Positions 50,340 through 62,780 are shown, counted from the first letter of the stretch. The stretch: 64,000 bases of DNA from Sipunculus nudus (GCA_026874595.1 CM049313.1:20103508-20167507), one strand, 5' to 3'. Numbers and translations: made by a program. The notes: generated by a model from the letters alone, not told the origin.

Positions 50340-51290
50340 CATCTGCTTTTGCGATGTGTCGGTCATTGTCCATGACTGGATCCCTGCGGCAATGGGCCTG
50401 ATTAGTTCTAGGCTTTTCTCAGGGAGAAAATATAACCTCCACGCGGGTTTTCCATCAAACAGCATATACTATAGTATACGTATCTTTGATGTATCAATTA
50501 TTCTTCTCTCATTATGAGGGTATAACTTCGAGATGGTTCAAAAGCATATGGAGGACAAATAATGTTAGAACGACTTACTTCTCAAGTTTTTTCACTCTTA
50601 TAAACATCATGAATGTTTATAAGAGAAAACCCAAATAAAGGACTGGAAAGAAAAGACATGCTTTTCAATGTACCTTTTATATAAAAGACATTATATAAAA
50701 TGAGGTTTTTTTATAAGGCTAACGAAAACCTTGGAAACGAAAAAAAAAGAAAACCTAAATATCATAAATTGTCTCTACTTTAAACAAATTGCATCATATA
50801 TAGTATCTGCCAGAATATATTTTGATACGGTATTGACTATTTCCTAATCTCCATGCCTCAAATACTCTATTTAGAACTGTCAAAGCCTAATTGAACCGTT
50901 GGGAAACCAAATCTTCCAGCAGTTTTTAGTAGTATGGCTATTTTAGTACAGCGATATCATTTTTTGTCAAAAGCTGGAGGCGTTTGGGTTGGTTCTAATA
51001 AATGCTATAATTGCCGGGGGTATGTGACAGATTCAGGAAATATCACTTCCGGGTGATCGATTCGTATTGTATTGATGCTCCTAAGTGTCTGATACGAATC
51101 TGTCCACGCGCTCTTCATCTCACTAATAGGCGTCCGTCTCAGCATGCTATATGTTGAGCTATGTTTATTGGCTTTATATTAAATCTGATGCAAAGCGCTG
51201 ATCAGGCTAATCAATTTGGCAGACATGCTACCATTGTAATCCCGTGAAATGGACAAATTAGTCCAGCTGATCAAGTACCATTATGTTGAA
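50340..51290. other. Candidate regulatory or conserved non-coding block
   Basis: Two more balanced stretches (50340-50480 and 50990-51290) without repeats. Inferred from composition only. Confidence 0.22.
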
Positions 51291-51570
51291 CATGACGTGT
51301 ACAAGAATTTTATATTGAAATTTCTATATTTTAAATGGATACAATTCTACGCAACTCACTCCAAGTGCTTTACCTTAATATTTGGAACTTGGAATTTTTA
51401 ATCAGAAAAATTTATGTACAACATATATGACATTTAAAAATGAATTGGGATGTAGCATATATCTGCAGAGGAAACATAGGAAAAATGTAAGACAACCAAA
51501 AAAGAAGAAATTGAATATATGCCAACAGGTGGAGAAAATGATATTTTAATTAGTTAACAGTTTATTTGTT

Positions 51571-52260
51571 TTGAAGATCACGAATAAAGACCAACTTGCC
51601 GAAATCGTGCTAAACCAAATTATCAGATACAATACAGATGTTCTGCAACAATATAAAAGTAAATTTAAATGTTTAATTCTCCTGGACGATAGGGAAATAC
51701 CAGAAAGTACTAGTAAAGCAGAAAAAATACCATTCAAGCAGGGCTCCCGTGATTAAAATTTACAGATATACAGATATCAAAATAAAATTCATGATATTTG
51801 AGTTTTGTAATATAAAATTTAATTTTTTGGATTTTTAAATTTCTGTCTTAGTAAATCATTACGTGATATTTAACATTGTAAGTAGCCACATATGTTATAT
51901 ATTTTTTTTCTTGAAGTCAATAGAAGCCCTGTTTAAGTTTTAATTTGCCTCATGAAAAAAATAGAGAAAAACAGAACTGGCAATTTGTTCAGAGACAACC
52001 CATCTACACAGGTATGCTGTCAACACACTGCAGGATATAAAATATGTTATATCAAAGTTCAAACCAAAGGGACAACCTCTTTGCTGGTTAAACTTTTCCA
52101 TTTGAAGGAGATGCTGCTTACCAATGTAGCAATTTCAATTTGTCCCTGTCTCATTTACCCCCATCCCCAAGTGAATATCAGGAGAGATCGGGATATCGAT
52201 TTCAAATTACCAGGTGAAATTTGGAATCGATTTAACCTTATAACCCCATAATGGATTTTA
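51571..52260 (+). other. AT-rich stretch with two unrecognised small ORFs
   Basis: ORFs of 61 codons (51571-51756; includes KITNKDQLAEIVLNQII) and 99 codons (51952-52251) are less simple-sequence than most here. I recognise no family. The first follows a TTTGTTTTGAAG tract that could be an acceptor, but this is weak. Chance ORFs are more likely. Confidence 0.2.
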
Positions 52261-52611
52261 TTTAATCCTCAAAACATTAATTTATGGAAGTTCAGTTATC
52301 TTTTTCTTTGATAAACACAGATGATTCTTTATACACACAAGCACACAAATAAATAAATACTTAGTTAGAATATGTGTATATTTGGTTTGAATGTCATGCA
52401 TTTTGAACAAGTGTGTTAGTGATTAGGAATATCAATATGATAATTATCAAAATATTTTCTGACCTTTAGATTGTGAGACCAGCTTTCGATATTGTATATT
52501 TCAAATGTCTTGATTCATAAATACAGCATGACCAAAATACCACATCAGCTTAATAAAAAAGGGTATCTGTACTGATGATTGGCAATATAAGATTAGATTA
52601 TTAATATTAGC

Positions 52612-52930
52612 TAGGGCAAAAAAAATAATGAAAGGTATGATTCTTAAGCACCGCCCGCGTCAATTTTAACCCCCCGCATCAAACATTTTTATTTATTTAT
52701 TTATTTTTTTTCATCTTTCAAGAAGTTAAAATAATACAATTTTGATAAGATTTCCATTGTTATGTAGTGCTTTTATCTGTTTTGCAAAAAAATTCTGTCA
52801 TTTTCATGCTTTTCCCTTATCATAAGACATTTTTTATAGAAATACACAAAACATGGTCAAAAATAAAATATCGCTCGCCCGCACTGATTTCTGGAAAAAA
52901 GTGCTTGAGAATCATACCTTTTTTGGCCTA
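52612..52930. mobile_element. 319-bp MITE with TAGGSCAAAAA inverted ends
   Basis: Left end: TAGGGCAAAAAAAATAATGA then AAGGTATGATTCTTAAGCAC. Complement of right end: TAGGCCAAAAAAGGTATGAT then TCTCAAGCAC. The ends align except for a short insertion in the left arm. The subterminal CGCCCGCG (left) and GCGGGCGAGCG (right complement) also correspond. The interior is AT-rich and non-coding. A TA dinucleotide at both ends could be the target site. Confidence 0.82.
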
Positions 52931-54360
52931 ATATGAAATCGATTTCTGATCACGAGGAATAACCTGAAAAGGGGGTAGCTTAATTGAAGACATATTACAC
53001 CCACGTTCTAAACTAGACGTTATATCATAGGACGGAAGTACATAACGGTCAACACAGCAGATTCAGTGAATTCGTATGAATTACTAGATTAAACAGGAGA
53101 ACCATCTTTATACTTGTATTAAAATGTTTGATCTCTCTTCAGGTAAAGCACGTCTTAGCTCAAACCCAGATTAAGTAAAATATAGGTTTTCAAGTCTAAT
53201 CCATCTAGCTCATGAACGCAATTTACATTGAAAATATCTGGCATATCATGGGCCTTGCTGCATGTGGAAGAGGGGGACCTTTCCCGATCACCTTTTGGGG
53301 AAATAAACACGTACTTTATTTTTAAATTCGAGATAATTCCTTCAATCTTGTAATAGTTGCAATCTTGTTATCATCTCATATTGAATAAAAAAAGGATATT
53401 GCAAATGAGGTAATTGGATTGTCTTAAATTTTTACATTGTTTAGAATGTTTAAATCTAAGGTAAAACAGAATAATATTTTACTGTGAAAATTGAACAAAA
53501 AATAGTTTCTCATAATGAAAAAAAAATATGTCTAATATGTCGTTGGAGTGTGGGAATTAAGAAAATTATGATATTCTGGGAGAGGGTTTTGTCCATGTCC
53601 TGTTTGGCCTAAGGGGGGCGGGGGGAGGAGGATTGTCCGGAGATTTGGCGTGGTTATCCTCATGTCGGTACTCCTTTGAATTGTCCATCTCACCTTTTCT
53701 CCACAGACAAGGCCTATATGCGTCAGCATGCATGAGATGAATCAAGGTTAAAGGAAAATGTCACCAACCACATGGAATTCTAGTATAAACATTTGAATAT
53801 TTACGAGCCACACCTATAGGGTTAGCAGTATATCAAAATAAAATTACTGCATTAACAAATATACATATTTCTAAAAATCTTGAAATCAATATGCATGCTT
53901 ATAGACGGTTATTATTCGCTGTTTTAAGCGTCGACACAGCCGATTTCTAAATAAATGCCTTAAGACGAGGCCAAGGTCAACGAAATAAAATAAAGTAAGA
54001 TAATTGCGTTTTTGCGTGGTATTTCCTATAACACATAGAAAGAGAAAATATATGAATAATTCCCTAATTCTCTCATGCTGTCGATCTAGAACAATCACAT
54101 ATTGAATTCCTTTTCCTAATTTTATAATGGCAACTTCGGCAACTTAAATGATAAGCAAATATAATTAATCGTACTACGACAAAGAATTGACTTTAACAAC
54201 TTGCTAGATTGATTATCTACGGCGGAATGTGGCGATAAAAATCGTGACTAATTCAAAGTTGACTCAGGTTAAAGATAGGTCATTGATTTCTTGAAAAGAT
54301 CAGGTAGGACGGTCATAGACCAGTCCTCAAGAAAATAGTGTATGTGACAGGGAGATCAGT
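52931..54360. other. Unassigned intergenic stretch
   Basis: Contains a G-rich run at 53612-53630. No gene seen. Confidence 0.45.
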
Positions 54361-55115
54361 TCACAAAGCCATTTACCATATGGCAGAATCCACAAAGCTC
54401 CACGAGCCCAAGCAGGTCACAAAGACAGCGAGTGCCGAAAATAGGCTGTTACCGATTTATTGTAAAAGACTGAGTACATAGCTCATGAGCGCAAAAGAGG
54501 CTGATGACCCGTTTCTCTGTATTTACAGGACATACAATGTCGGAGCGCCAACCCGTGCGCCAATTGTTCGGCAAATATCCATATCCGCGCATACGGTCAT
54601 TTGTTTCCCAGTTGATGCCGACTTCCCCCCGAGTTAATATATCTGTGAAAGGTAAAAAATAGATGACACACTCACTCATTTGGTTACTTGACTGTGGCCG
54701 TTAAGGGTTTGATATTGGCTTTCCCTCTATGGCAACTGTACGGTAATTTAATTGTCATTATGGTCACAATTGGCAAATTAAGCGTGTTGTGTTTGTTTTA
54801 CTCTTCACACAGGGTCTAGATCAATGGTTCTATGGGTGGCAATTACCACTATGTGATTGTGCAAACAGTTCGGATCAGCCGGGCGGAGGGCTCAAGGGTT
54901 CCAGCGTCTGATAAATGGCACCCACATCTGAACAGTAGAAACAGTAATTTCCTGCGCTTGCCCATGTTTGGAGACGAAACAGATTGAGGGCGGATGTCGC
55001 AAGTCACTCCCGAGTTAATGTGCCCCCGTCAGCTTAAACAGGCCCGTCACACAGATATGCCCTGCTTCAGCCGTCCTCTACATCAGGCTAAAAGCCTTAT
55101 CAGATCACAACACCA
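54360..55115. other. Candidate regulatory or conserved non-coding block
   Basis: Balanced, repeat-free block in an otherwise AT-rich neighbourhood. The 76-codon minus-strand ORF (54449-54679) shows no known domain. Confidence 0.35.
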
Positions 55116-55119
55116 AGTG

Positions 55120-56300
55120 GCCGCGCACGCCACCTCCTGCTAAACCCCCGGAGAACTTCATCATAAATGTCCCCTTTCTTATAATTGAGGAGAAACCAAT
55201 ATTCATCATTCCAAGAAAAATAAGCGACCAGATTTTTTTTACCATTATCAGTATATATATCCTTAAAAAAATATATCCCCAAAAGCCGTATAGGTTTCCG
55301 AATAAAATTTAACTGCATGCATGCTTGTAGTAATTAAGACCTTTGGTATTCGCGGTTATTTATGTACGAGTCCGTGAGTGATTCATAAGTTAGAACCTAT
55401 TATTAAGATATAAGAGCGAACCTGAATCTATGCATGCAGAGTTCACCATTATACGTTCAAGGCCGGCTATAATATGCAGTTCTGACGTCTATTACATTAC
55501 ATATCTAATTTTATGATGGTCTGGCTTTTACGGAATAAAACTTAATGAATTTATAGGCAATATATGTTCATATATTATTTAACAGATTTTACCTAAATAT
55601 TCCTCGAAACGTTGTCTTTTCATATTGAAATTCGTTTATATAAAAAAAATGTTTTATGCAATGTATGGAATGTTAAAAAATTTCTGAATTCAAAAATTTC
55701 TAAAGACATTTCTATAGTACTAAACGAGAATTTATCACCCTGTGTGTTGTTATTAAGACCTCTGAAGTTATGTGGTTCATAGATCAATTAACACTTAAAT
55801 GCCAACCAGCTAATTACCTGACTCTTTATGGCATCTGATGCTGTTAACACTCCGTCATATAAAGCACTTGGCACTCGTTGTTACTTGATTAATACTGATC
55901 AGAGTCATAATGATGTCATAATAAGACTCTCAATAAGTGAATACACATGATAATTTATATATACATATAATATGTATTAGTAGGTCGTTTTCATACGAAT
56001 CATTGAAACTGTTAAGATGAGCTGAACCATGACAATGGCTACAGGCATTGGCGTCAACTTTTCCTGCGTATGTTTATTTTATCACCGATTAAAGTAATGC
56101 ACCCAAGATGCACTAATGAACCAAGCTGAGCCAAAATAGTTGAAACTGCAGTGCATACAGGTGATTGACACATATACACATGTACTACCCCGTTTTTTAC
56201 GCCGATTGGCACACTTGAGCATGCTATTAACTGTAATTTAAAAAAAAGTCGCACCGTCAGGTATATCATAAGTAATATTACTCATTCCACCATATTATTT
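55120..56300. other. Unassigned intergenic stretch
   Basis: No gene or repeat recognised. Confidence 0.45.
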
Positions 56301-56697
56301 TTTTTATTTTTTTTGTTAGAGGTAACCGCCTCCATTTTTAATGCTAGTTTAACTCAGTATATGTACATCTGCAGATTTCCATTCCGGTTTCGGACTACGT
56401 GACAGGGCAGTATCACACGCTTCCTCTCATTTAATATCCTGGCGTTAACCAGGCCCGGTGACTACTGCACCTGCGGGCCCTGGTTGGTAATCATACTACT
56501 GAGGATCCCCGAAAGGCGCAATCGTTTGTGAGTGAAACACTGCCTTTGGGCACGACCTTCCCATTAAGCCTGCAGAACGCTCACCCTGGGTGGGGGCCGA
56601 CCGTGAAAAACCTCACCGCCTCGGCTGAGATTCGAACTCACAATCTCCCGGCTTTGAGTCCTGCGCCCTACCCCTGAGCCACAGGAGCCGGTGCTTT
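56295..56697 (-). mobile_element. Full-length tRNA-derived SINE
   Basis: Read on the minus strand. The tRNA-like head has an A box in TGGCTCAGGGGTAGGGCGC and a B box in GAGTTCGAATCTC (complement near 56632-56644). The body contains TTTTTCACGGTCGGCCCCCA, CCCAGGGTGAGCG and GATTGCGCCTTTCGGGGATC. The 3' part contains ATGTACATATACTGAGTTAA and ATGGAGGCGGTTACC, followed by an A-rich tail. About 400 bp. The two Pol III boxes and the A-rich tail define a SINE. The same body recurs at 58440-58690 and the same 3' part at 36222. Parent tRNA and LINE partner are not identified. Confidence 0.9.
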
Positions 56698-57689
56698 CAA
56701 AGATTAATAGTGAATTAACGTATACCACATTTAAACACTGATAAGAGGTCAATCTCAGGTATGATAATCAGGACCATGTAAGATCTCCGTCTCTCGCATG
56801 GTTACTGTAACACTTATGCTCCATATTACTGATATATAGGTACAATCAATTTCAGCATATGTATATTCAAGTTGAAGGTATTCTAACATGACTCTCGTGC
56901 ATGTGCGCATGTTTGTAGCAGGATTTCTTATATCACCACCCGACATGTCTGGTCAGGTTATGTCAAACTTAAAGCATATCCTAATAAGACAGAGTTATGT
57001 TACAGACGCCATTTTGTTTGGACCTTTGGTGTTTTTAAATATTTGGTACCATGCACCAGTCGGCGTTCTTTGGCTTGGCATTCACTATAAGATCACATCA
57101 TATGAAGAACATGTTACTACCGCTTCAGCATGCATCTGGTCAGAAAACACTAACAGACCACATACCTCCGCCACTGACATGCATTAAAAAAAAACAGCTA
57201 TACACCCGCAGGGCTTCCGCTGACTCCTTTGTTTCACATATTTATTCATGAAACAACAGTTTTCTTCTTTTGTTTCTTATATTTTCCGACTTTTTAGACC
57301 ATAATTTTCTATATTTTCCAATCACTTTTCACTAAACAGTCAAGCTTCTGAAAGCATTGTTATTATTGATTAATTATTGGTATACACACCTGTTCGGCTC
57401 TTGTGTGCATGTAAGTTTTGATGTCATATAAGTACAGCCACTGATCTGTCAATTAAACAGAGCTATTTGAAGAACTGTTGGTCACGGGATGTAACCGTAA
57501 AAACAGGCACGCTTGTGCAATGAAAACTGTATTTTGTCTATATTTTTGCCTGAAAATTCCTATATTAACTCCTGTACTTTTGTCTCAAGTGCTCCAATAA
57601 AATTCCTATAGTTTTTCAGAAGCTTTGTCCCTGCACCTACCTTTTCTTTAGTATTTATGTTATTGCTGGCTCCCTCTGCCTACATATTG

Positions 57690-57860
57690 ATAAACAGTAG
57701 ATAATTCCTGTTTAGAAAGGTTTCCTCAACGTCTCTGTGTCCGACGTATGGTCTTGGTTATCTATAGGTTATCAGTAAACACGGTACGTGTGTCCATGTC
57801 GGCAAACAGAAAAAAACATTTTTCTGGAAGTGATTGAGTATGCAGACGCTGAAATGTCAC
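57690..57860 (+). repeat. Unnamed dispersed repeat family, copy 3
   Basis: GTTATCAGTAAACACGGTAC, GGCAAACAGAAAAAAACA and CGTCTCTGTGTCCGACG correspond in order to copies at 19345 and 42090. This copy is shorter or more diverged at its 3' end. Confidence 0.6.
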
Positions 57861-58439
57861 TATAGTTATTGCTAATGAGAGCATGTGAAGCAATTCAAAC
57901 TTTTGTTATTTGCAATATTTATCAGAGTTGCCACTATTATTATGATGGGCCCCCTTTCGTTTCTAAATACATGGATTTATATACAAAATAAAGTCTGTGA
58001 ACCGTAGGTTCAATGCTTTTTGGTTATTTTTATGAAATGTTCAAGAGTTTAATTTGATTTAATACACAATAGGTATGGGAATAGGCACTTTGAGTATGGT
58101 CTCCACTGCAGTAGCCAGGATTACTGCATATCAGTTCATGCTGGGAGCGTGATGTACAAACAGAACTGTTCAAAACTGCATTGTCCCACAACTCTCCAAT
58201 TGAAGTCTATATATCCATAACTTTATTGATTACCCTGAACACACAGAAAATATATATGTAGACAGACGGACAAAAGAAGTGTAAAGATATAAAGGATCAG
58301 ATCGTCCGTGCATTATAGGCAGGTAAATTGACTTCAACCTTTCCATCGGGTGAAGGCAAATGAAGGACGTGTTCTGGAAAGTGGAACTTCAAGGTTGTAT
58401 TCACAATTTTTGTAACAGAGCGGAACCATATGATCATCC

Positions 58440-58690
58440 TCATGCGTCAGCCAGGCCGGCTCTGTGTACAGAGGTCTTGGTCACTTGGTCTGTAATACCG
58501 AGGAACCCCAAAAGGCGCTCTCGTTTTTTATTGTAACATTGCTGGGCAGTGATTTCCATTAAACATGCAGACCGCTCACCCTGGGTGGGGGCCGACCGTG
58601 AAAAATCCCACCGCTCCTCGGCTGAGACCCGATTGAGTCCTCGGCTGAGCCTTGCTCTCTACCCCTAGGCTACGGTTTCGCACTGTTGAA
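58440..58690 (-). mobile_element. Second SINE copy, diverged head
   Basis: Minus strand: TAGCCTAGGGGTAGAGAGC (A box region), then a damaged B box region, TTTTTCACGGTCGGCCCCCA, CCCAGGGTGAGCG and GAGCGCCTTTTGGGGTTCCT, all in the order of the copy at 56295-56697. The 3' tail seen in the other copies is not preserved, or lies beyond a break near 58440. Confidence 0.85.
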
Positions 58691-58699
58691 GGTTATAAA

Positions 58700-60500
58700 C
58701 TGAGTATTCGCAATGAAAATGATTTTATTTTGAAGGTGGGAAAAGCAAGTGCACCAGACTTCCCCGTATACTCACGATATAAGGTGACCTGTTCGAACTT
58801 AAAGATACGTAATAATTGGAAATATTTGCTTTTAAGGTTAAATTTAGCAAAAATGTGCAAGCGTATCGTTTCTATCGGCTGAAAAGAAACATTGCCACTC
58901 CTTTTATGTTGACGTTTAGGTCAGTGAATATATAACTGCACGCTTTTCTGGAACTGGTGAATTAAATGGTAGGAAGTATATATGTATATACAGGAGGATG
59001 CCGCAGACGCATTCAGACTCCTTCTATGTTTCAAGGGTTTTGGACGGGTTTTTCCATTTTATAGCTTTCCCTGCTCTCTGCATTGGGATATAAGTCACGC
59101 TCCAGACAGCGTCAAGGACATTAATTCACTTCTTGCGTTGGTCCATAATTAAGCCAGATGCTTTATACCAGTTTAATTTTTTACTTAGGAACATTTTTTG
59201 AGGAGCTGTAAAAAAACATATTAAGAAAAGGTTTGAACTGTCAAACAATACCGTTATATGGTTAATGTAATGCATTATTTAAATTCATAAGCATGAGCTT
59301 GCCAGAAACAATATAGAAGAAAGAATCTAAATAACTCGGCTGAAATCTTCAGTCAGCAATGGTAAAACAATAAGAAAATATATTGTTTCAGGTTTGTAGA
59401 CTTGAACTATGCTTGTATTTACAGTGTTACAATAAAAACATATCTTTGCTTACAAAACAGTGCGTAAGTATAAGTTGCATGCTGATTCATAGGTACTACA
59501 TCGCCCTGGACCCAGCCCGTCAGGTAAATTTTCGTCATCACATTGACATATTTTCAACGCAGTTATATAAATCCAGGAGAACAAAAATGAATTAAAAATT
59601 TATTTTTATTCCATTTAATTAAGTTTGAAGTTAGAAGAATTTAAAATATATATATAGAAAAAGATTTTTAAAAAATCATAATTTAAAAAAAAATCCTGTC
59701 CCCAATCAGTTATTTGAACCAATGACAAATTCACTGCCGATGATACGAAGGTTATGCCTCAGTTTTTCGCGAATTGATCAATATTCTGGATCGGAACTTG
59801 TCTGGAGTCCTGCATGGTAAATGTATTTCCTCGATATATATCATCATATTAGTTTTCCAGAACTGTGTTAACTGAAGTGATTAGGGTTCTCGTCGTTGTT
59901 TCGTGTTTTTTTTTTTTTTTTTTTGCTTCTCAAAGGTTTTTTTTTAATTGTGCAAGAATTGAGCAGCGGAATAGCTTGGAAGAAGGGAGTACCTGAATTG
60001 CGTTTGATGAGTTAATCGTCTGTGTTGGTCCATGCAGGGTTACCACCTCTTGGCCAAATAAATTCTCCTGGGGTTTCCGGTATATAAAGACATCGAGATT
60101 ACTTCCCATTTTATCCCCCCCCCCCCCCCCCCGGTCATTTGAAATGGATTTCAAATTACCTCCGGGGGTAGTCTGAACTTAATTTCAGGTTAACCCCACA
60201 CTGTTCAAATTACCTGTTACCCACTTTTATATAAATAAATGATACAATTTTATGCTTTTTCATCTATTATTTCAATAAACCACGAGGAAGATACAAGATT
60301 TAAAAGCTTGATTCACCAAGACATTCAGCGTGTATTATTAAGTCCCATATGTGATGTATATGAGTATGTGTGTCATGTGTTTTGTTATAGGTTTTTGTTT
60401 TATTATAGTATTGTATTTGGATTTACTGTATTATTTATTATTGATTATTTATTATTCCTAATTACTTCAAACCACCATTCCACGAGCCACAAAGTTTGCC
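58700..60500. other. Unassigned AT-rich stretch
   Basis: Contains a T-run near 59907-59924 and a C-run near 60116-60132. No gene seen. Confidence 0.45.
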
Positions 60501-60503
60501 GTC

Positions 60504-60521
60504 ATCCCGGACGAGCCCCCA
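60504..60521 (-). promoter_or_regulatory. tRNA-Pro primer-binding site
   Basis: Minus strand TGGGGGCTCGTCCGGGAT, identical to the well-known retroviral PBS that pairs with the 3' end of tRNA-Pro. It starts two bases downstream of the 5' LTR end. Reverse transcription in an LTR element would begin here. Confidence 0.85.
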
Positions 60522-60523
60522 TT

Positions 60524-60679
60524 TGTTACGAAGACATATTGCTCAGGAGAAAATACTGGGCCGATCCGGGATTCGAACCTATGTCGGTGGCGCACATGTC
60601 CGACGTTCCAACCGCTTCGCTAGAAAAGCAAGCTTCACTAGTGACACATTTCGGTCCGCTTTTATGTCACCCCATAACA
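60524..60679 (-). mobile_element. Helenus-type TRIM: 156-bp LTR with tRNA-like Pol III promoter
   Basis: The unit begins TGTTA and ends TAACA, the TG...CA inverted ends of an LTR. On the minus strand it carries a tRNA-like sequence: A box TAGCGAAGCGGTTGG (complement 60608-60622), an anticodon-like hairpin GTCGG/CCGAC, and a perfect B box GGTTCGAATCC. Two bases after the LTR end lies an 18-nt tRNA-Pro primer-binding site (60504-60521). A tRNA-like LTR next to a PBS defines the Helenus group of terminal-repeat retrotransposons in miniature (established knowledge, from memory). The second LTR and polypurine tract were not found, so the element is truncated. Confidence 0.82.
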
Positions 60680-60683
60680 CATT

Positions 60684-61520
60684 TTAATGAAGAAATTTAG
60701 TCATGTACATTAAAAATTTAAATACGATATAAAATCATAATTTCGAAAGTTATCACCCTAATAGTGATTGTCCGGGCTACCTTTATTTTTGAAGAATGCT
60801 ATGAGATAGTTTGCAATTACGGCAGATATATATACATTAGAATCTAACTTTCAAATTACCTACATGAATTCACATTTTTTTTTAAGTAGTATCTTTAAAT
60901 GTCTCTGTCTTGTTTGAAGAACGACACACACAAAATACCAGTTGATAAGAAATATGTGATAACAAAATTTCAGCATGTGTTTAGATATTGCAAATATTGG
61001 TTTTTTCACAACATTGTGTTTTAATGCATGTTATGTTAGTTATTTTTTATCATTCTTAACACATGCTATTTGTGGAACCATAGGCCTGAGGTCTTTTATT
61101 TCAGAATAAACTTCTATTCATTCATTCATTCACAAAATACCTGTATTAATTATCATTAGAATGAGACACCTTTTTGGCGTTTCCTTCTCTTTCATAAGCT
61201 AATTTCTTAGTGGGCCGCTGGTGCTAACATGCATGCAGGAAAATCTGTTTGGTCGTACGTGTGGAAGTGTTACCGCATTATCATGCATATGCCACGCGTC
61301 AAATTACAATATTTACCGTCAGTCTTAGAATAAATAGGAATAAAAGACCTCGTCGAGTAGCTGACGGGACAGATTATAGAAAGGGATGATTGCTGGATAA
61401 AGCAGGATTAGCGAAAAGGAATGCCTTTTCTGTATGCATGAGTTAACACTTACTATTTTGAATATAATAAACTGTGCCCACATGTCTGTATTTACATTTA
61501 TATTTATATGTGAAGAAGGT
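60684..61520. other. Unassigned AT-rich stretch
   Basis: A short ATTC repeat at 61116-61131 is the only pattern. No gene seen. Confidence 0.45.
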
Positions 61521-61521
61521 T

Positions 61522-61523
<2 letters not shown>

Positions 61524-61586
<63 letters not shown>
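61524..61586. repeat. (AT)n microsatellite
   Basis: About 31 AT units. Confidence 0.95.
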
Positions 61587-61590
<4 letters not shown>

Positions 61591-61895
61591 GTAATTATTC
61601 TGAATGTTTAAATTAAGTTTTGTTTGAAGAAAAGAAATGGAATTCTTATGTTCAACTTTCTTACACATGACGGACTTGTATTTTTAATTCATATATATGT
61701 TAAATCTGCATGTGCATGAGCGTACGAAATTTCACAGCTTATAGTTATACATGCATTACACAACACATGCATTACTAAAGATAGGCGCTTTCTCTGCTTC
61801 TGGAATTCTGGAGAGAGAGAGAGAGAGGGGGGGGGGGATAATAAAACATTCTGAATATAAACAATTGAGCGTAATCGAAGGATATTCATCATATT

Positions 61896-62145
61896 TACCT
61901 ACGCCAAGGGGCGGGGGTTATATATATGCTTTTGCCGGCGTTGGTTTATTTGATTTTCTGTAACATTACTCAAAAAGTTATTGACGGATCTTTATGAAAT
62001 TTTCAGGATAGCTCGGCAAAGATCCAATGATTAATTTTTTAGGTTAATTATTGGGAAAGTGCTACATTTCTGACAAACCCATATTGAGGTAAAGAGCTGC
62101 CATGGCGGAGGTCTGTGCTCTCTGGGTGCTTATCTAGTTTTAAAT
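61896..62145 (+). repeat. Compact copy of the CCTCCGCC/GGCGGAGG dispersed repeat
   Basis: Head ACCTACGCCAAGGGGCGGGG then TTTTGCCGGCGTTGG; middle ACTCAAAAAGTTATTGACGG and TGAAATTTTCAGG; tail CCATGGCGGAGGTCTGTGCT then CTCTGGGTGCTTATCTAG. Head and tail are present with little between them (about 250 bp), so this is a short, internally deleted but end-complete copy. The near-inverted ends (ACCT-CGCCA / TGGCGGAGGT) hint at a DNA-transposon origin. Confidence 0.75.
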
Positions 62146-62149
62146 ATTT

Positions 62150-62780
62150 TAAATATGGTTACATATATAAGTATCAATAAAGATAGGACGTAAACGCTGT
62201 TATATTTATTTATGGATTTACTTTTTTTCAATGATGGTTCTCTGGCATAATATAATTGCATAATTTTATATAATGATATTTAAGTTGTTGTAATCATAAA
62301 TGAATGTTTTCAATGGTTTTTGTTATTGTTGTTATTTCAGATATATTTTAAAAGGATTGCCCATTTAGCATGTTGAGGTTTTTTTTAGTGCATGGGGTGC
62401 AACGTTTAATATCAAGTCTGGTTAGTGTTCATTTTTCTTTTTATTCTCCCTTTATATATTTTGTCAATATGTTGATAATAATTACTTATATAATTATATG
62501 TAATAATTTGTTAAATTTGAATAAAATTGTATTGCTATTCACCTAAAGCTTACGGAGACATTTAATTCATACAATAATGAAAATTTACATATATGCAGTG
62601 TTATACACATTTTGAGATTGGCCTTCCAAAAAAAATTAAAACTAAATTTGGGGTAATTCATGTAATTCATGTGAATATACATTGATTTTCAGTACATGTA
62701 TTCGAAATACTACGACTTCTACATGTACCGGTCCATCAAATCAAGTAAGAATTTATATGCATAACATTCCATAAGGGGAG
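62150..62780. other. Unassigned AT-rich stretch
   Basis: No feature seen. Confidence 0.45.

Noticed and set aside
51571-51756. 61-codon ORF (KITNKDQLAEIVLNQII...) as a gene
   Set aside because: Not simple sequence, but too short, without recognised homology or clear splice signals; kept only as an unrecognised ORF.
56560-56697. Functional tRNA gene on the minus strand
   Set aside because: The tRNA-like head continues into a conserved SINE body with a second copy at 58440-58690; a SINE explains it better.
60555-60630. Functional tRNA gene on the minus strand
   Set aside because: The A and B boxes are good, but the anticodon loop is about 12 nt and T-stem pairing is poor. It lies inside an LTR with an adjacent PBS, so it is tRNA-like promoter sequence.
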